From positions 2,663,533 through 2,727,532 of the forward strand of contig CM076260.1 of assembly GCA_038380795.1 (NCBI GenBank): 64,000 nt of DNA, read 5' to 3'. Each line of letters opens with the position of its first letter. The first letter of the stretch is position 1. Made by a program: the position numbers and the translations under genes. This document shows positions 37,844 to 51,023 of the stretch, piece by piece. A model generated the notes under the pieces. The model did not search any database and was not told the origin of the DNA. It worked only from the letters and a program-made list of their open reading frames with translations. The DNA comes from Pyrocephalus nanus. Taxonomy: Eukaryota > Chordata > Aves > Passeriformes > Tyrannidae.

Positions 37844-39204
37844 AGAGGATGACAAAAATATTCTGAGCTGATTCAGCTCCTGATGAACATGGAAATCACC
37901 TTGAAGCTTGTCATAACCAAAATAAATCCCTTGCACAGTCCCACAGTTGTTATTGATTGTTATTTCATCCATCATCCAAGAAAAGCTCGGGTGTGTCAGA
38001 TGTGCATCCAAAGTATTCCCATGTCACCTATTTTTGTCAGTCGTAAATCCAATGTCCTCAGGTAGCTGAAACAACAAATTAAAAGCAAACACACCCAAAC
38101 CTGCCCTGCTGAGTAGGAACTCAGCATGAAGAGCTATCCCACAAGTGCCTTCCTTCAAATCACACCAAGGCAGCACAGAAAGAGGAGGAAGCTGGGTTTG
38201 TGCTGTGTGGGAAAGGGGTATTTTCGTGCAAAAGAGAATTTCTTTTCATCACAGTATTTTGCAATACTATCCATTATTGCACAGCTAAAATGCTCAGCCT
38301 TTGAACCCAGAAACTCGGATAGGATACAAGGACCAGGCTCTGTCCAACTCCATTTATGTTCTCACTGTTTAAGGATTTGAGTAGAGGGCTCTGAACATCC
38401 ACAAATTGCAAAGACAAACAGCGCTGTTGTCATTGCTGATGGTTTGTGTCCTTGATACAAGTGCTGCATCTCAAGGAGGGGATCATGTGCTGATGGTCCA
38501 CTGCTGACTTTCTTGGCACCCTTCATTTCGGTTTTGTTTGGTAAGTGGTGGAGTCTTTCAATGAAGATGCAACATTTCAATTACTCCTCTCTTTTCTTCC
38601 CTGGAAACTGTCAAGGGATGAGAGCTGTGATTGTGATTGAAAATACCCCTGCAAAGCCTCCAAGTTGTTATAACTGAAATTAAAAATCTTCTTCTTGAAC
38701 TGCTGTTGGGTTTCACCTTGAAAAATCACGCCTGGCTTTCAAAGAACGGCGTTTCACGGCTAATAATAATCCTACTACTAATAATTTGATAATTTAGCAG
38801 ATGTTGACCATGGTCACAGAGAAATCTCGATCTTCTCATTGCAAATTTGTTTTGCTTTGACCTGGAATCACATTTTGGCACCTCAGTGTTGCTGGTAGAG
38901 CTGGATGCTCCCCGTTTTAGGGACGTCTGACAGTTCCTCTCGGAAGTCTTTCCCTCAGTTGATTGATACTTCAGCAAACATTAATTCGAGGGGTGAAATT
39001 TTCCCTGCCAGTTTTCTGCCTCCTCAGACTGATATTTTTAAAGTCCCAGCCAAAATTGTTGGGAGCAGGAAGCTGGAGAAAAACATGTTTTCCATACTAA
39101 AATATTTCTCCCAGCCCTGTCTACAGCGAGGAGCTCTGGTCCCTCCCCGCTGCAGAGAAGGGATCTGAATTTCAGGAAGGAGGCGTCTTCTTGAGCATAT
39201 CCTG

Positions 39205-39205
<1 letters not shown>
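37844..39205. other. Unique intronic DNA
   Basis: No repeat or coding signal recognised. Confidence 0.6.
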
Positions 39206-39246
<41 letters not shown>

Positions 39247-39380
39247 TCCCTGTGGAAATTTCCCTGGCTTTTCTTAATTTACAGACATTAAAAAAAACCA
39301 AAAAACAAAAAACAAAACAAAACAAAACAAAAAAAAGAAAAAAAAAAAAAAAACAGAAAAAAAACTAACCAAAAACCAAC
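39206..39380. repeat. T36 tract followed by an A-rich CAAAA tract
   Basis: T36 at 39206-39241, then about 46 bases of ordinary DNA, then an A-rich block (39288-39380) of AAAAC units and an A16 run. The two arms could pair. Confidence 0.95.
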
Positions 39381-39980
39381 ACACATTCGGGAGAGATGTC
39401 ACAGCATTTGAAAGCTGGAGCCTTCAAGAGATGCTGCAGGGTTAGGGTAATGCTGCTCTGACTGCGCCTGGCTCGGGGCTGCAGCCTGTTATCCTGTGAA
39501 ACCCAAGAGACAGGGATGCTCCTTCCCATCCAGGCTGATGTTTGCTCTTTAAAAATTTGGGAGTTGGACTCCCCGTGGCTTTTAAAGCAATTACACCCAG
39601 TGAGATGAGGAGGGACAAGCTGCCCTGCTGGAAGGAAGAAATGAAAGAAATCAAATTGGAAAGGTGGAAAGAAAGAAAGAAAGAAGAGTGGGACAGAGAG
39701 AGAGGAACAAGGGAGCTGGTGGGGGTGGAAATGTTTTAGGGCTGCTCAGATGCATCAGAGGGGGAGATGGGGCCAGGAGCCTGCTGGGATGTACCTGGAT
39801 TTGCAGCTACAGATCTGGGAGAGGGGCTGGGAGAGGGGGGGTCCCACAGGGGAGTCAGATCCACCTGGTGATGAGAGGAAGAGTCATAGCCCTAAAATAA
39901 CTCCCACTGCTTGGCCCAAGTCCTGTTTGCCACACCACAAGCCAGGAGGGTAACTATGTAAAGGCTGAGCCATGGGCTGC

Positions 39981-40072
39981 AATCATAGAATCATCATCTC
40001 CCAGAATGGTTTGGGTTGCAGGGGACCTTAAAAACCATCTTGTCCAACCCCTTGCCATGGGCAGGGACAGCT
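39981..40072 (-). mobile_element. CR1 tail fragment, antisense
   Basis: AATCATAGAATCATCATC, AATGGTTTGGGTTGC, CCATGGGCAGGGACAGC. Confidence 0.9.
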
Positions 40073-40416
40073 TACAATAAATACACCTTACAATAAATGC
40101 AGCTGCAGCCCCTCTCCTTCCCCCTGCGTCTCATTTTTAACGTCCTACACGCAGCACATGATCCTGCAGCTCCTTATTTCCCAGGGAACGCACAGCTTGG
40201 AGCACAACAGCCCTGCTAAACTCCCCAGAACAAAGTGCTTGGTGGTGGATTTTCACATCCCAGCAAGCCCAGGGAACATCCACTTCTGCAGCGTCAGGTA
40301 TTAGCGAGGAACAAGACACACACCCTTCGAGGGAAGGAAAAGAGAGGGGAAATCAAGCTGCTTTCATGTGTTCTTTGTAATTATTTTCCCCCTGTTGTTC
40401 AGAATTCAAGTTTTGT

Positions 40417-40464
40417 TTTTTTTTTTTTTAAAAAAAAAAAAAGGGGAAAAAAAAAAAAAAAAAA
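40417..40464. repeat. T13A13 palindrome and A18 run
   Basis: T13 (40417-40429) directly joined to A13 (40430-40442), GGGG, then A18 (40447-40464). Confidence 0.95.
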
Positions 40465-43400
40465 GAAGAAGAAGGAAAAGAGGGCTCTAACATTTACTGG
40501 CAGTAATCATTGCACCATCTGCTCCGGGAGCTGCTTCCAGAACACACGTTCTCAGCTGCTGAGCAGTCAGCTCTCCTCTCCCTTCCTCTCAGAGACAGGG
40601 ATGCCAGCAGTTCCTAAACTGTAACAGCATGAACAAGCCTTTTGCTTTTTTTTTTAATCTTTTTTTTTTTTTCCTCCTTTTTTTCTCTTTCAGTCACTGG
40701 ATTTTTTTTTTTTTTTTTCTGAGAAGGCAGGAGAGTTTGGACTTTTCACCAGAGTGTTTCAAAGACTGAGCTCTTCCCGACGTGAGGGTTCTTCATCTGA
40801 GTGCAAGTGGTAAAAAATGGGGAGAATATTCATATTTTAATATTTTGGGGCTTTGCTTTGTAGCAGAGCTTCACTGGCACCTGTGCTGCTCTCAAGGACG
40901 GATTTAACCTGTGTTTCTTTAGCTGTGCCTGTGGGAAAGCTTTCCTGGTGGGATACCCTCATGCCTGGGCCTGGACACCTTGGATTCCTGCTCTCATGAT
41001 CCGTAACACTGAGCTCAACACCAGCTTCCTCCTCTTTTCTTCCACGTGCCAAGTCAGACTGAGCTGTTCAGCATCCCTGTTCCCCCTCCCAGAGCCCAAA
41101 TCCATCAGTGAATCCCAGGATATAAACCAGGAGGAGGTTCCTTGGCTGAAAGGATCTGGGACAGCCCGAGCTGCCTTTTCCCTGCGCTCCTGCCTCGCTG
41201 CCCTTTGGCTACTGGGGACAGGGGCACTTAAGGAAATATATGGCTAATTTAGAGAGTAACATTAATTAGCTCCTCCTGTCCTTGAGTGTTTCTGTGTCAC
41301 TGACTCCCCAGTCTATGGCTCTTGTGTTTTCTGTTGTTCCTCTCAGCAATAATAACCCACGATCTCTGTTTGTACATTTAAACTCAGAAGGAAAAAAAAA
41401 AGCATCCATCAGTGAAAGCCCCTATTCAATCCTCCCACTGCAGAGCCAGTGCTTCCCAAAGAAATGAGGCAGAGTGAATGCAGAGCCCATTAGGCCTGTC
41501 CCAGGAGGCAGGATCTATATGCTCACAGATGTACTTACACTGAGAAATCTGCATTAGGGGAAAAAAATTCCTGCTTGACCGGCGGTATTTGTGCTAAACC
41601 ACACGATTTCAAGTGCAGCTTTGCAGGGAGAAGTGACTCTGTGGGATGGCTTTGTGTGATTTTATGTGTGTTTCATTGCATCAAGAGGAAATGTACTCCT
41701 TTGCAAGCAGGAGAAATGTGATTTCCCTCTCAGCCTCTCATACTTCTCTTATTTCCATAGCCCAGGCTGGATCTGGATGGGTGTTTTCCCTTCCACAAAT
41801 CAAGGTGGTTTTTTTTGTTTGTTTGTTTTGGTTTGGTTTGTTTTTTTTTTCCTCAGCATTTGATCCAGCTGAACTGTAATGCAAATCACAGAGGCTGGAG
41901 CCTCAAAACCACTTTGGGAATATCTCTTGTTCCTCAAGGCAGTGCCTGTGTGAATGAGCCTCTGTATTTTCACAGGCTGTGACACTTGGACCAGTTCTTT
42001 CCTGCCATTTAAGAAAATGTCAATCTCTGGGGTCAAATGAGTCGGAGATGCTATTTATAAAAAGGTTAGAGGAGCCAAATATTTATTGTCCTCACAGCAC
42101 AGGATGGTGACACAGGGCAAATCAGAAGGGCTTGGGAAGACAAGAAATGCAGGATAAAGAAAGGAGGAAGCAGGGAAAAGAGGGAAAGAGAAAAATGGGA
42201 AGATGTTTATATCTGTGCCTATTGCAAATGTTCCCCTGTTCAAGAGAAGCCCATCCACTGACCTTCTGTTGCTGATGGAGAGAGGAGCTCCTTATTGCAC
42301 CTCCCCACATGACTCTTAGGGCTATGTGGGAAAGGGGAACAGGAAAATCCCCTGCAGGATGACTGATTTTTAGGACCAGAAGCCTTGTCACACTCTGGGA
42401 TGGGCAGATGCTGTTTTTTTTTCATCAGGTGAGCGGCCACGTCACACAGACTGTGCAGGACTAGCTCAGCCATGGGACACAAAGCTTTGCTTGCTGAGGA
42501 AAATAAGGAACAATCTGTGCTTGGGAGGTTGGGAAAGAATGAACTGAATGACCTTATTCCCTCAGTGGGAGCAACAGATGCCACAAGTGTGTGTTAAGGG
42601 CAGCAGATTTGAGACCATCCGTGGTGGGAGAGGCCATGCTGACTTGTGATCTCAGATATAACACTTGGAGGAGTATGGGAAATCCTTTAATGTGTTTTTC
42701 CTGCCCACTCCAAGTTCTCTTGATGGTGGGACCCCCATTGCTTCCCGTGGAGAAAGGACAGCCTGGCAGAGCTGGCATCTGCTGGTGCCCACGGCCTTGA
42801 TCACAGCGAGCGCCTGGACCGAGCCCCCTCTTCCCTTCTGTAAATCCCTCAAAGGGCCCACACGGAGATGGACTCAAAGGGGCAGCAGCAGGGAAGCAGT
42901 TGTTGTCCAAAGGAAGGAGTTGAGGGGTGTTGGGAACGCTGTGATTCCTCAGAGCAACACGTCCTGGTGCAGCCCTGCCCTGCCAAGAGAGGCACCGAGC
43001 CACGAGCGGCAGCTCCAAATGCTCCATTGGCTTCGAAGCAAGGAGAAGACAGGGGAGAGGGCAGAGACCCCAGTGGAGGCTGGGGAGGTGTTTTGGGGAG
43101 CAGTAGGAGCCCCAGAATTTCTCTCTGCTCTCTGTAAGCACCCCAACTGAACAATTTTTGAGGTTTCATAACGCTCTTAATTAGGCCAAACTTAAAAAAA
43201 GGACCACTTGGCACCCTCGGCGGTGAGAGCCATGTGCTACCTGCAGCAGGCCAACTCCAAAATGCAACTGATTTTTCTCTCTCACCTACATTCTGCATTC
43301 AAGCAGCTGCTCCTAACAGGTGCTTGCTCTCTTCTGAGCAGATGGCAACGAGAAAGATGGGATTGTTGGCAGGTTTTGCCACGGAGCAGCCTCCTTGTCA

Positions 43401-43792
43401 CACATAGCGGTGTGTATACAAACACACACGTGCTCTCAGGCTCTCGGTTTAAGAAGTAATTCTCCTTCTGATACAAGGTCAGTCATGTGGAGGGGGGGCT
43501 TAGCCAGGATGGGCTGTGCTCCTCTCTTTTGTTTCCCGGGTCTAAAGGTATTTAGGGCTTTGCTGCCACATCAAAACCCCACAGATCTGGCTGTTAGTTC
43601 AGCTCTTCGGCTGTTTTTAAAGCAGTGTGTTTTAGGAGGATTATGTAGGCTGTGTACCTTCATATTTATCATACATCTTCAATAGCTTAGATAGCAATTA
43701 AGTAGAAATCAGGCAGGTTTTAGGTGAGGAAAAACCCTGATGTTTTTCTCTTTGCTCTTGCTTATGGTAACGTAGTAAAAATGCAAGAAACA
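40465..43792. other. Unique intronic DNA, GC-richer toward its right end
   Basis: Several T runs (40650-40720) and GTTT repeats near 41810-41850. At 42550-43300 open frames of 149-195 codons overlap on both strands in a GC-richer stretch. None resembles a known family. Confidence 0.55.
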
Positions 43793-43850
43793 AATCATAG
43801 AATCACAGAATGGGTTGGAAGGGGTCTTAAGGCTCATCTCATTTCAAGGA
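43793..43850 (-). mobile_element. CR1 tail fragment, antisense
   Basis: AATCATAGAATCACAGAATGG and GGGGTCTTAAGGCTCATCTC. Under 60 bases. Confidence 0.82.
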
Positions 43851-44859
43851 TCTCTTGAGCCTTAAATAAAACAACGAGGTGAAAATCTGCAGGGGAGTAG
43901 AAACAGAACAATGCCTTTGAAGAGAGAAATATAACAGTGCTTTATCACTGGGAGATGCACCCAAGACTTTGAGGGCCAAAATGTGCTCAAAGCTGCCATG
44001 GGAAAGGACTCAGGGAGATGATTTCTGCTGTATCCATCACCTGAAGAGAGACAGCTGTCAAACAAATCCTTCTGTCCCTTTTTACTCTTGACTCTTCTTC
44101 CACCTCCCACATTTTGCCTGGTGAGGGCTGAAAATGGTGCAGAGCAGTGCCAGGTTTGCCCAGAAGACCTTTCCTGCTTCTGTTCCTTGTGCAAGAAGCA
44201 CCGGGCAGAGCCATCCTGGCCCTGCTTTGCTGTTCATTTCAAAGGAGCAGCCCGAGCCAAGAGAGCCAGATGAGGGTGACATCTGGCCAGGGAAGCTCTG
44301 CCAAGTCACTGCTGTTCTGTAGCTGGCAGGAAGATGATGTGCTGCAAATGCCAGGTTCTCTCTGAAATGTAAAGTGCATTCCCTGCATTTTCTTTGCTTC
44401 CCATCCAGCCTCAATCAGCTCAGTGTTTTGTTTTACTAATGGCCAGATTCAAATCTCCTTTGCAGGCACATAAATCCCTTTCACTGGTGGTGGGAGCTTT
44501 ATACAACGAGGGGAATTTGACCCCCAAGTCCAAAATGGTCTTGTGTTTTCTGAGCTTACTGACAAATTAACTTGTTGCAAGTCAGTCTCATTCAAATCCC
44601 CCCCTCCTGTGGGGTATGTTTGTGGTGAGGGTTGCTGATCACATCTATGGGAGTTGTTTGTGTTCAAACTCTTCCAGGAAGGAGTAAGCAGAGCTTGGAG
44701 CAGGTGGATAAGCTGAAGAAGCTCTAGAAGTTCCCTTCACTGGTGTTTTTCTCTAAGCCTAAGGTGCACATCTAATAAAAAATCACTATAGCTGGTGAAA
44801 AAAAGCTTGTGGAAGAAATCTGTTGCTGATCAAAGGCATGTGGAGTTAAAAAGCAGCTC

Positions 44860-44935
44860 GTGGGGTTGGAACTAGATGATCTTTAAGGTCCCTTCCAACC
44901 CAAACCACTCTGTAATTCTATGATTCTGTGGTTCT
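44860..44935 (+). mobile_element. CR1 tail fragment
   Basis: GGGGTTGGAACTAGATGATC to TTCTATGATTCTGTGGTTC. Confidence 0.92.
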
Positions 44936-45244
44936 AGGTCCTCTCTACACACAATTGCTCTCTGTGTGCTCAGAAGGAGCAGCTACACAGAAGATGCTCA
45001 TTCAGGGGTGGTTTGTTAAGGAGCTGAAGCTGAAGGATTTCCCCTGTTTGCTTGTGAATGTTTTTTCCTTTCACCCTTGTTGCTGTTCTTTCGGCATTTT
45101 TAGTGGCTGCCAAACTGAGCTGGTTTTGCAGCTGATGTTCCATCCAAGTGGATTTCTTTTTCTCTCCTGCTCTGGTAAAATAGTTTTGCTGCACTGAACC
45201 AATTTTCAAAATTGTTAAAGAAAGGGGATTGTGTTAAATCATTG

Positions 45245-45545
45245 ACAGGCTGGGAAAGCTGGGGGGGGTTCACCTGGAGAAGAGAAGGCTCCAGGGAAGA
45301 CTTCAGAGCCTCTTCCAGTGCCTAAAGGGGCTCCAAGGGAGCTGGAGAGGGATTTGGGACAAGGGATGGAGGGACAGGACAAGGGGGAATGGCTTCCCAG
45401 TGCCAGAGGGCAGGGGTGAATGGGATACTGGAAGGAATTCTTTACTCAGAGGGTAGTAAGGCACTGACAGCTGTGACTGCCCCATCCCTGGAAATGTTCC
45501 AGGCCAGGTTGGATGGGGCTTGGAGCAACCTGGTTTAGTGGAAGA
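45245..45545 (+). mobile_element. CR1 fragment, type A, lacking its last about 80 bases
   Basis: AGGCTGGGAAAGCTGGGG, CCTAAAGGGGCTCC, GGCTTCCCAGTGCC to CAACCTGGTTTAGTGGAAG. Confidence 0.92.
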
Positions 45546-46343
45546 GTCTGTAGCTGGATAGGGATTAGAGAAATTGGATTAGTTGTGTGTTCTTTTGCTG
45601 TGCTTAACCATGGCAGAAAATCACCAGCAGTTTTATCGTCACAGATAACTTTTGTAGAGCTGATTCCAGAGGAATGTTTGTTGGGATGTGGCCCTAGCAA
45701 GGTGATGCAGTGAGTGCCCCTGGATTTAGCAGCCTCTGTGTGACCCCAGCTGTGCCTTTTCCCCTTTTAGTGCTGTATCAGTTCTGCCTGTTTTGGTGCC
45801 TGGACTGACTGCTGGGCTTTAATTCTGACTCACAAGTGTCACAGTGACATTTGTGATATCCTGGGGAGGCATCTTGCATCCTTTTAGTGTCATTCCAGTG
45901 GGATGGGGGGTTCCCATCAGTGTTTTATCAGACCTGCCAGCCTCCTGAGCATGTCTCTGCTTCCTGGAGCTCCTTGCATCCATGGGATTCACTGCAGTAA
46001 AAGCAAAGTGTGTGACTGAGAGCATTACCTGCCTTCTGTGCTCAGATCAGTTGATTTCAGCATCGAAAAAGCAAAACCAGGCTGATCCCTATGGAAATTC
46101 TCAGGATTTAATACACTTGTTCAAAAGATGTTTGCATCTGCTGGCTCACACACAGCAAATTCAAACCATAACAGTTTTATTTTTAACTTCACCAGAAGTT
46201 ACCCTCTGTCTATTCCATGGGAATAGGTGAGAATACTTTCAATTAATATCAAGTTTTCTTGAAGATTTGTGAAATAGGGGGGATCTTTGCATTGAAAGAT
46301 ATGTATTGATACCATAACTAACTTGAAGCTACCAAGCTGATTG

Positions 46344-46714
46344 GAGGGGTGGAGAACCTTTCCTATAAGGAAAAGTTGAGGAAATTGGGATTGTTCAGTC
46401 TGGAGAAGAGAACTCAGTTGCAGAGAGGAAACATTGAGAGAAACTTTTTACAAGAACATGGAGGGACAGGACAAGGGGGAATGGCTTCCCACTGCCAGAG
46501 GGCTGGGTTAGATGGGATAGTGGATAGGAATTCTTGGCTGTGAGGGTGGGGAGGACCTGGCACAGGTTGCCCAGGGAAGCTGTGGCTGCCCCTGGATATC
46601 TGGAAGTGTTCAAGGCCAGGTTGGACAGGGCTTGGAGCAACCTGGGCTAGTGGAAGGTGTCCTTGATATCTTTAAGATCCCTTCCAACCCAGGCCATTCC
46701 ATGGGTCTATGACT
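46344..46714 (+). mobile_element. CR1 3' end, type A
   Basis: GGGGTGGAGAACC, AGGAAATTGGGATTGTTCAG, GGCTTCCCACTGCC, ending CATTCCATGGGTCTATGAC. Confidence 0.92.
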
Positions 46715-46729
46715 CACATTCATTGCTAC

Positions 46730-47400
46730 ATAACTGCCCAACAGGAAATATCACCCTGAATATCTAATTAAATCTGGGTATCTTCAGGTTCTGTCCTTAT
46801 CAATTATCTTAATGCACGCTCCCGTAAAATAATCAGGAATTACCGTGGCAGTATGTTTCATTGTCTGCCAAAAAATAAATTGCTTGATATTATCCCAACA
46901 CTTGAGAGCAAAACTTATTTTCCCAGAAAAGATAACAACCCAGCTAATTCAGGTTTTTCCAAGGCACGCGCTCCGTTATCGTTCGTAAGAAGCTTAACCA
47001 ACCTGAAAGCAAACGCTTAATGATCCAGATCTCGGGCTTTATTAAGCTGGTTTTTCTTTTTCTTTTTTTTTTTTTTTCTGCCACTTAAAAGCCTATAAAA
47101 AAAACCTAAAGATGTGGGTAAATGAGATTTTTCTGGGAGGCTTTAAAGTTTCCCCCCCTTCCCTTTTTTAAAGCACGGGGGCGATGCCTCTGTTTACGTG
47201 TCGGTTTGTGGAGCTCCGACGGAGCGAGCGCGTCCTCGCCGCAGTTTCATGGAACATCCTTTGTTTATTCACACTGTGCCACTTTTAAACTTCAGATGTA
47301 AACAACAAAGGCTTCTTTGTGTTTCACACTATCTCATACTCACTACCTTCTGAAGTCCAAAGCCAAAACAGTGCGGAATTTTACCCTCCTCACACTTTCT
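46730..47400. promoter_or_regulatory. Candidate conserved noncoding element with forkhead sites
   Basis: Repeat-free AT-rich sequence with a small CpG cluster (47205-47242) that includes the palindrome GCTCCGACGGAGC (47213-47225). Three forkhead-type sites surround it: TGTTTAC (47191), TTGTTTATT (47261) and GTAAACAACAAAG (47298, also SOX-like). Confidence 0.35.
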
Positions 47401-48179
47401 TCTGCTTCTTCCAGCCTTTTCTATTTATAGGAGCTGGAAAACTACCTGTCTCCTGATTAAAACATGCTCTGTTCGTTTTCTCTTGACTTTTCAGTCCTTG
47501 GTATGGGCTAAAATTGTGTTTCCTGGTAGCCTTTTTTGATAGAATTTTAGTAGTAATCTTGCATGTATTCCATAACAGAAACAATTTGTCATCCTGAAGG
47601 ATCCAAATTGCCTTTAAGTGTTCGATCTGTTACATGGATGAGAAATCCAGCAAATATTCCACTGAAATCAGCTGGACAGGGAGGTCAGAAAGAGCCAGGC
47701 TGGAAATGCAGCAGCTGTCTGCCAACACGTTTGGGGGCACAAGAGTTTGGTTTCCATTTCAAATCAGAGTGGGAATTTTAACTGGAAGTTTCACAGAGCT
47801 TTAGCTGTGCTGATCCTTGAGATCCAGCGCTGGGATGTGCTCCCTGCTTTGTAGCCACTGGGAAGGACCTTGATTTTATGTTTCATTTGATATGGAACAA
47901 GTCATGGTGGTTCAGATCAGTCTTGTGCTGGATCCATCCACCCTCCTCTGTTTGCTGATGTTTAGAGAAGGTAGGCAAGGATCTTTCTGCTCCTCTTCTC
48001 CCATTCTGTGTTTATCTCCATGGGAAAAAAAAAAAAGGACAGACTATCCAGAAAACCAGAGTAAAGTGGGGTTGATTTTTTTCCTTTCCCAGGAAAAAGT
48101 TACATCCTTTGTTATCCCTTTTCCTTAGGCTGTGTTTGAGCACCAGCGAGGTCTGATGAGCCTGTCCATGGAATTCTGG

Positions 48180-48682
48180 GGCCAGTTTTGGGCCCCTCAG
48201 GACAAGAGAGACATGGAGGGGCTGGAGCGTGTCCAGGAAAGGGAACAGAGCTGGGGAAGGGGCTGGAGCAGCAGGAGAAGCTGAGGGAGCTGGAGGGGCT
48301 CAGCCTGGAGAAAAAGGAGACTCAGGAGGGACCTTCTGGCTCTGCAACTCCTGACAGGAGGGGGAGCCAGAAGGGATCAGGCTCTGCTCCCAGGGAACGA
48401 GGGACAGGATGAGATGGAATGGCCTCAAGCTATGCTAGGAGAGGTTTAGGTTGGATATTGGGAACAATTCCTTCATGGAAAGGGTTGTCCAGCCCTGGCA
48501 CAGCTGCCCAGAGCAGTGGTGGATTCCCTGTCCCTAGAGGGATTTAAAAGCCGTGTGGATGTGGCACTTGGGGACATGGGTCAGTGGTGGCCTTGGCAGT
48601 GCTGGGGGATGGTTGGACTCAAAGCCTTTTCCAACTTAGAGGTATTTTCCAACCTAAATGATTCTGTGGTTCTGTGATTCTG
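48180..48682 (+). mobile_element. CR1 3' end, type B, about 500 bp
   Basis: Begins GGCCAGTTTTGGGCCCCTC, continues GAGGGGCTGGAGCGTGTCC and AGAAGCTGAGGGAGCTGG, then GTTTAGGTTGGATATTGGG, GTGTGGATGTGGCACTTGG and CCAACCTAAATGATTCTG. This is the longest type B copy in the window. Confidence 0.94.
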
Positions 48683-51023
48683 TTTTGAGTGGAACATTCA
48701 ATATAAACCATGGCAGATAGCTTTGCTGTAAATTGGTAGGAGTGTTAGATCCATGTTAGATCCCTCTGAGATATTTCCTCATATAAAAAACCAGCAACAC
48801 AGCCTGAAAATAATGGTGACAGCAGTGGTAGTTTAGTAGGTGAGTCCAGTGGTGGGTGTTCAAGGTGAGTTGTTGACCTCTCCAGAGTGTGGACAGCACA
48901 GTACAAATCATTTCCCAGCTTTTTTGGGGGATGAAATGCTTTAGCATCACAAATTAATGGCCATGGGAGGCTGAACAGAAAGGCAGAGCTTGTTATTAGA
49001 GGTGAAATAAGTGGCAGAGGTGACAGGTTGCCCAACGATTTCCATAACAAGGATATTTCCAGCTATTCCAGTATAGCAATTTTTATGATTTTGGAAGTAA
49101 ATATTCGTGCTTAGTAGGTTTTTTTTTTTCTCTCCAATCACAACAGAAGTAATTTCTGGATTTTTCAGGATGAGTTTAGGAAAAAGATAAATTTTTTCTC
49201 AGAAAAATTCATATATTTTCCTGAGAAACTGTCATGCTTACATATCATGGAAGAAATGCTTGATATAAATCCAGCGTTGACTCCAGCAAGAAAAAACAAC
49301 ACGATGGCAGAGCTGAACTGAGCCCTCTGTGTTCAAAATATGAAATGAACATTTTCACTTCTCCACTGCAGCTCCCTTGAATGAGAAATAATTGGAGTGC
49401 CTTCCATTTATTGCCAGTGGTTCCCACACAGGGGAGCACCTTTGCACAGGGAGCTCTGCAGCTGCTGTGGAACAGACATAACTGATGGAGGTGGTAAAGT
49501 CTTGTCAACGTGGCATTTATTCATGGAGTGTTTTTAATTGTGCCCACAGGCAGCCTGGAGTTGCCTGATCTTACATTACTTTTGGACCTGAGTCAGCTCC
49601 TTTGGCTCCACCACCAGGAGGTACCATTTGTGGTCATCAGAAACGTGGGAGGTTCTGCACTAACCTGCTCCACAAGTGCTTCATTTGCAGTGGCCCCATC
49701 TCAGTTTGGCCCTGGCCATTTTTATTTCAGGAATCCAAGAGTAATGGATGGGTGATTAGTGGAGGAGACTCTGCTGTCTCCAACCACGGAATAGATTTTA
49801 GCTTTAGATCGCTGGGAGTCAGAAGGGGGCACGTCTTTTCTTAGCCATCATAAATTATCCATGCAGGATGCGCAGTAAAAGGCTGTTTGGCTGCGTTAAA
49901 ATTGGCCAGACAAACAGAATTTCCATCTCTCTCAATGGCTCCTTCAACACCTAATTAGTTCCCAGATGCTGGTGGAGCAAGATGTCTTTTATCTTTGCTA
50001 ATGTTATCTTCCTATCCCTCCTAAATGCCCCCCGGTGCCATTCCCCACTTTCATCTCTCTTCCCTCTGGAGAAGGCAGGATGGGTGTTCAGGAAGCTCGA
50101 TGCTGAAGGTCAAGCTTGTAAAGGCTGTGGGTCAAGCTGATCCTGTTATACCAGGGCAGTATCTGGAGCAAAAGCTTTGAATCCAGAATTAGATGGATAT
50201 GATGGAGAGCAGGATATAACTGCCTTCCTATGCACGTTCACAGGAGCAGCGTCCAACAGGAAAAAATAGATTTTATTCTGCTGTCAGTCCCATTGAATAC
50301 AATTTAGACCAAATTCAAAGCTCATCTTTTCCCAGTGCTAGAAGGTACAACCAAGCCTGTTTGGAAGAATGTGCCTGTTTCTGCTGGCACAGCTGATTGT
50401 TGTGGGCAATGGGGAAGAAAACTCAGATGGGAAATAGTAGGAAATATCAGACTAACTGCTCTCCTGGTCTTTCCTAGACCCTCTGAGCACAACCACTTGG
50501 GGCCCCAGATATGTTAATACCAGGCCATCAGCCAGCTGTGATTTACCTTGGCAGGACTGATGTAGATCCAAGCCCAGCAATCCTTTCCCCTCGGGCAGGA
50601 GGGAGTGACCAAACAGGCTGCTCTGAGCTAAGTGTTTAAGGGAAAAGCATTTCAGAGGGAGAAGATCTTCAAACTGAGGGAACAGACTATAAATACACTC
50701 ACAGCTTTTGCCTGAGGCTGCTGGGCTGTGTCTCCAGCCAGGTTCAGTTCACTTGACTCCTGTGATGTGTTCTGTTGTGTGGGAGAGTTTTGTCAATAGG
50801 CAAAAGCTCTGACAAAGTCAGTTTTGGAGTCTTGTGGATGAGAACCAGGATTCTCCAGCTTAGATTTTTGCACCACCATCTTTTTCTGTTGTATTTCCTT
50901 CATATCTGTATTTTCTCTGTGCTGCACTGGAAGAACACATTGCTGTAGATAATTCCACATGAACAATTCCAGCAGGTTCATGTAACAGCATCTCCCCTCT
51001 TTGGCCAGGTAATGGATAGTCCC
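48683..51023. other. Unique intronic DNA
   Basis: No repeat or coding signal recognised. Confidence 0.6.
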
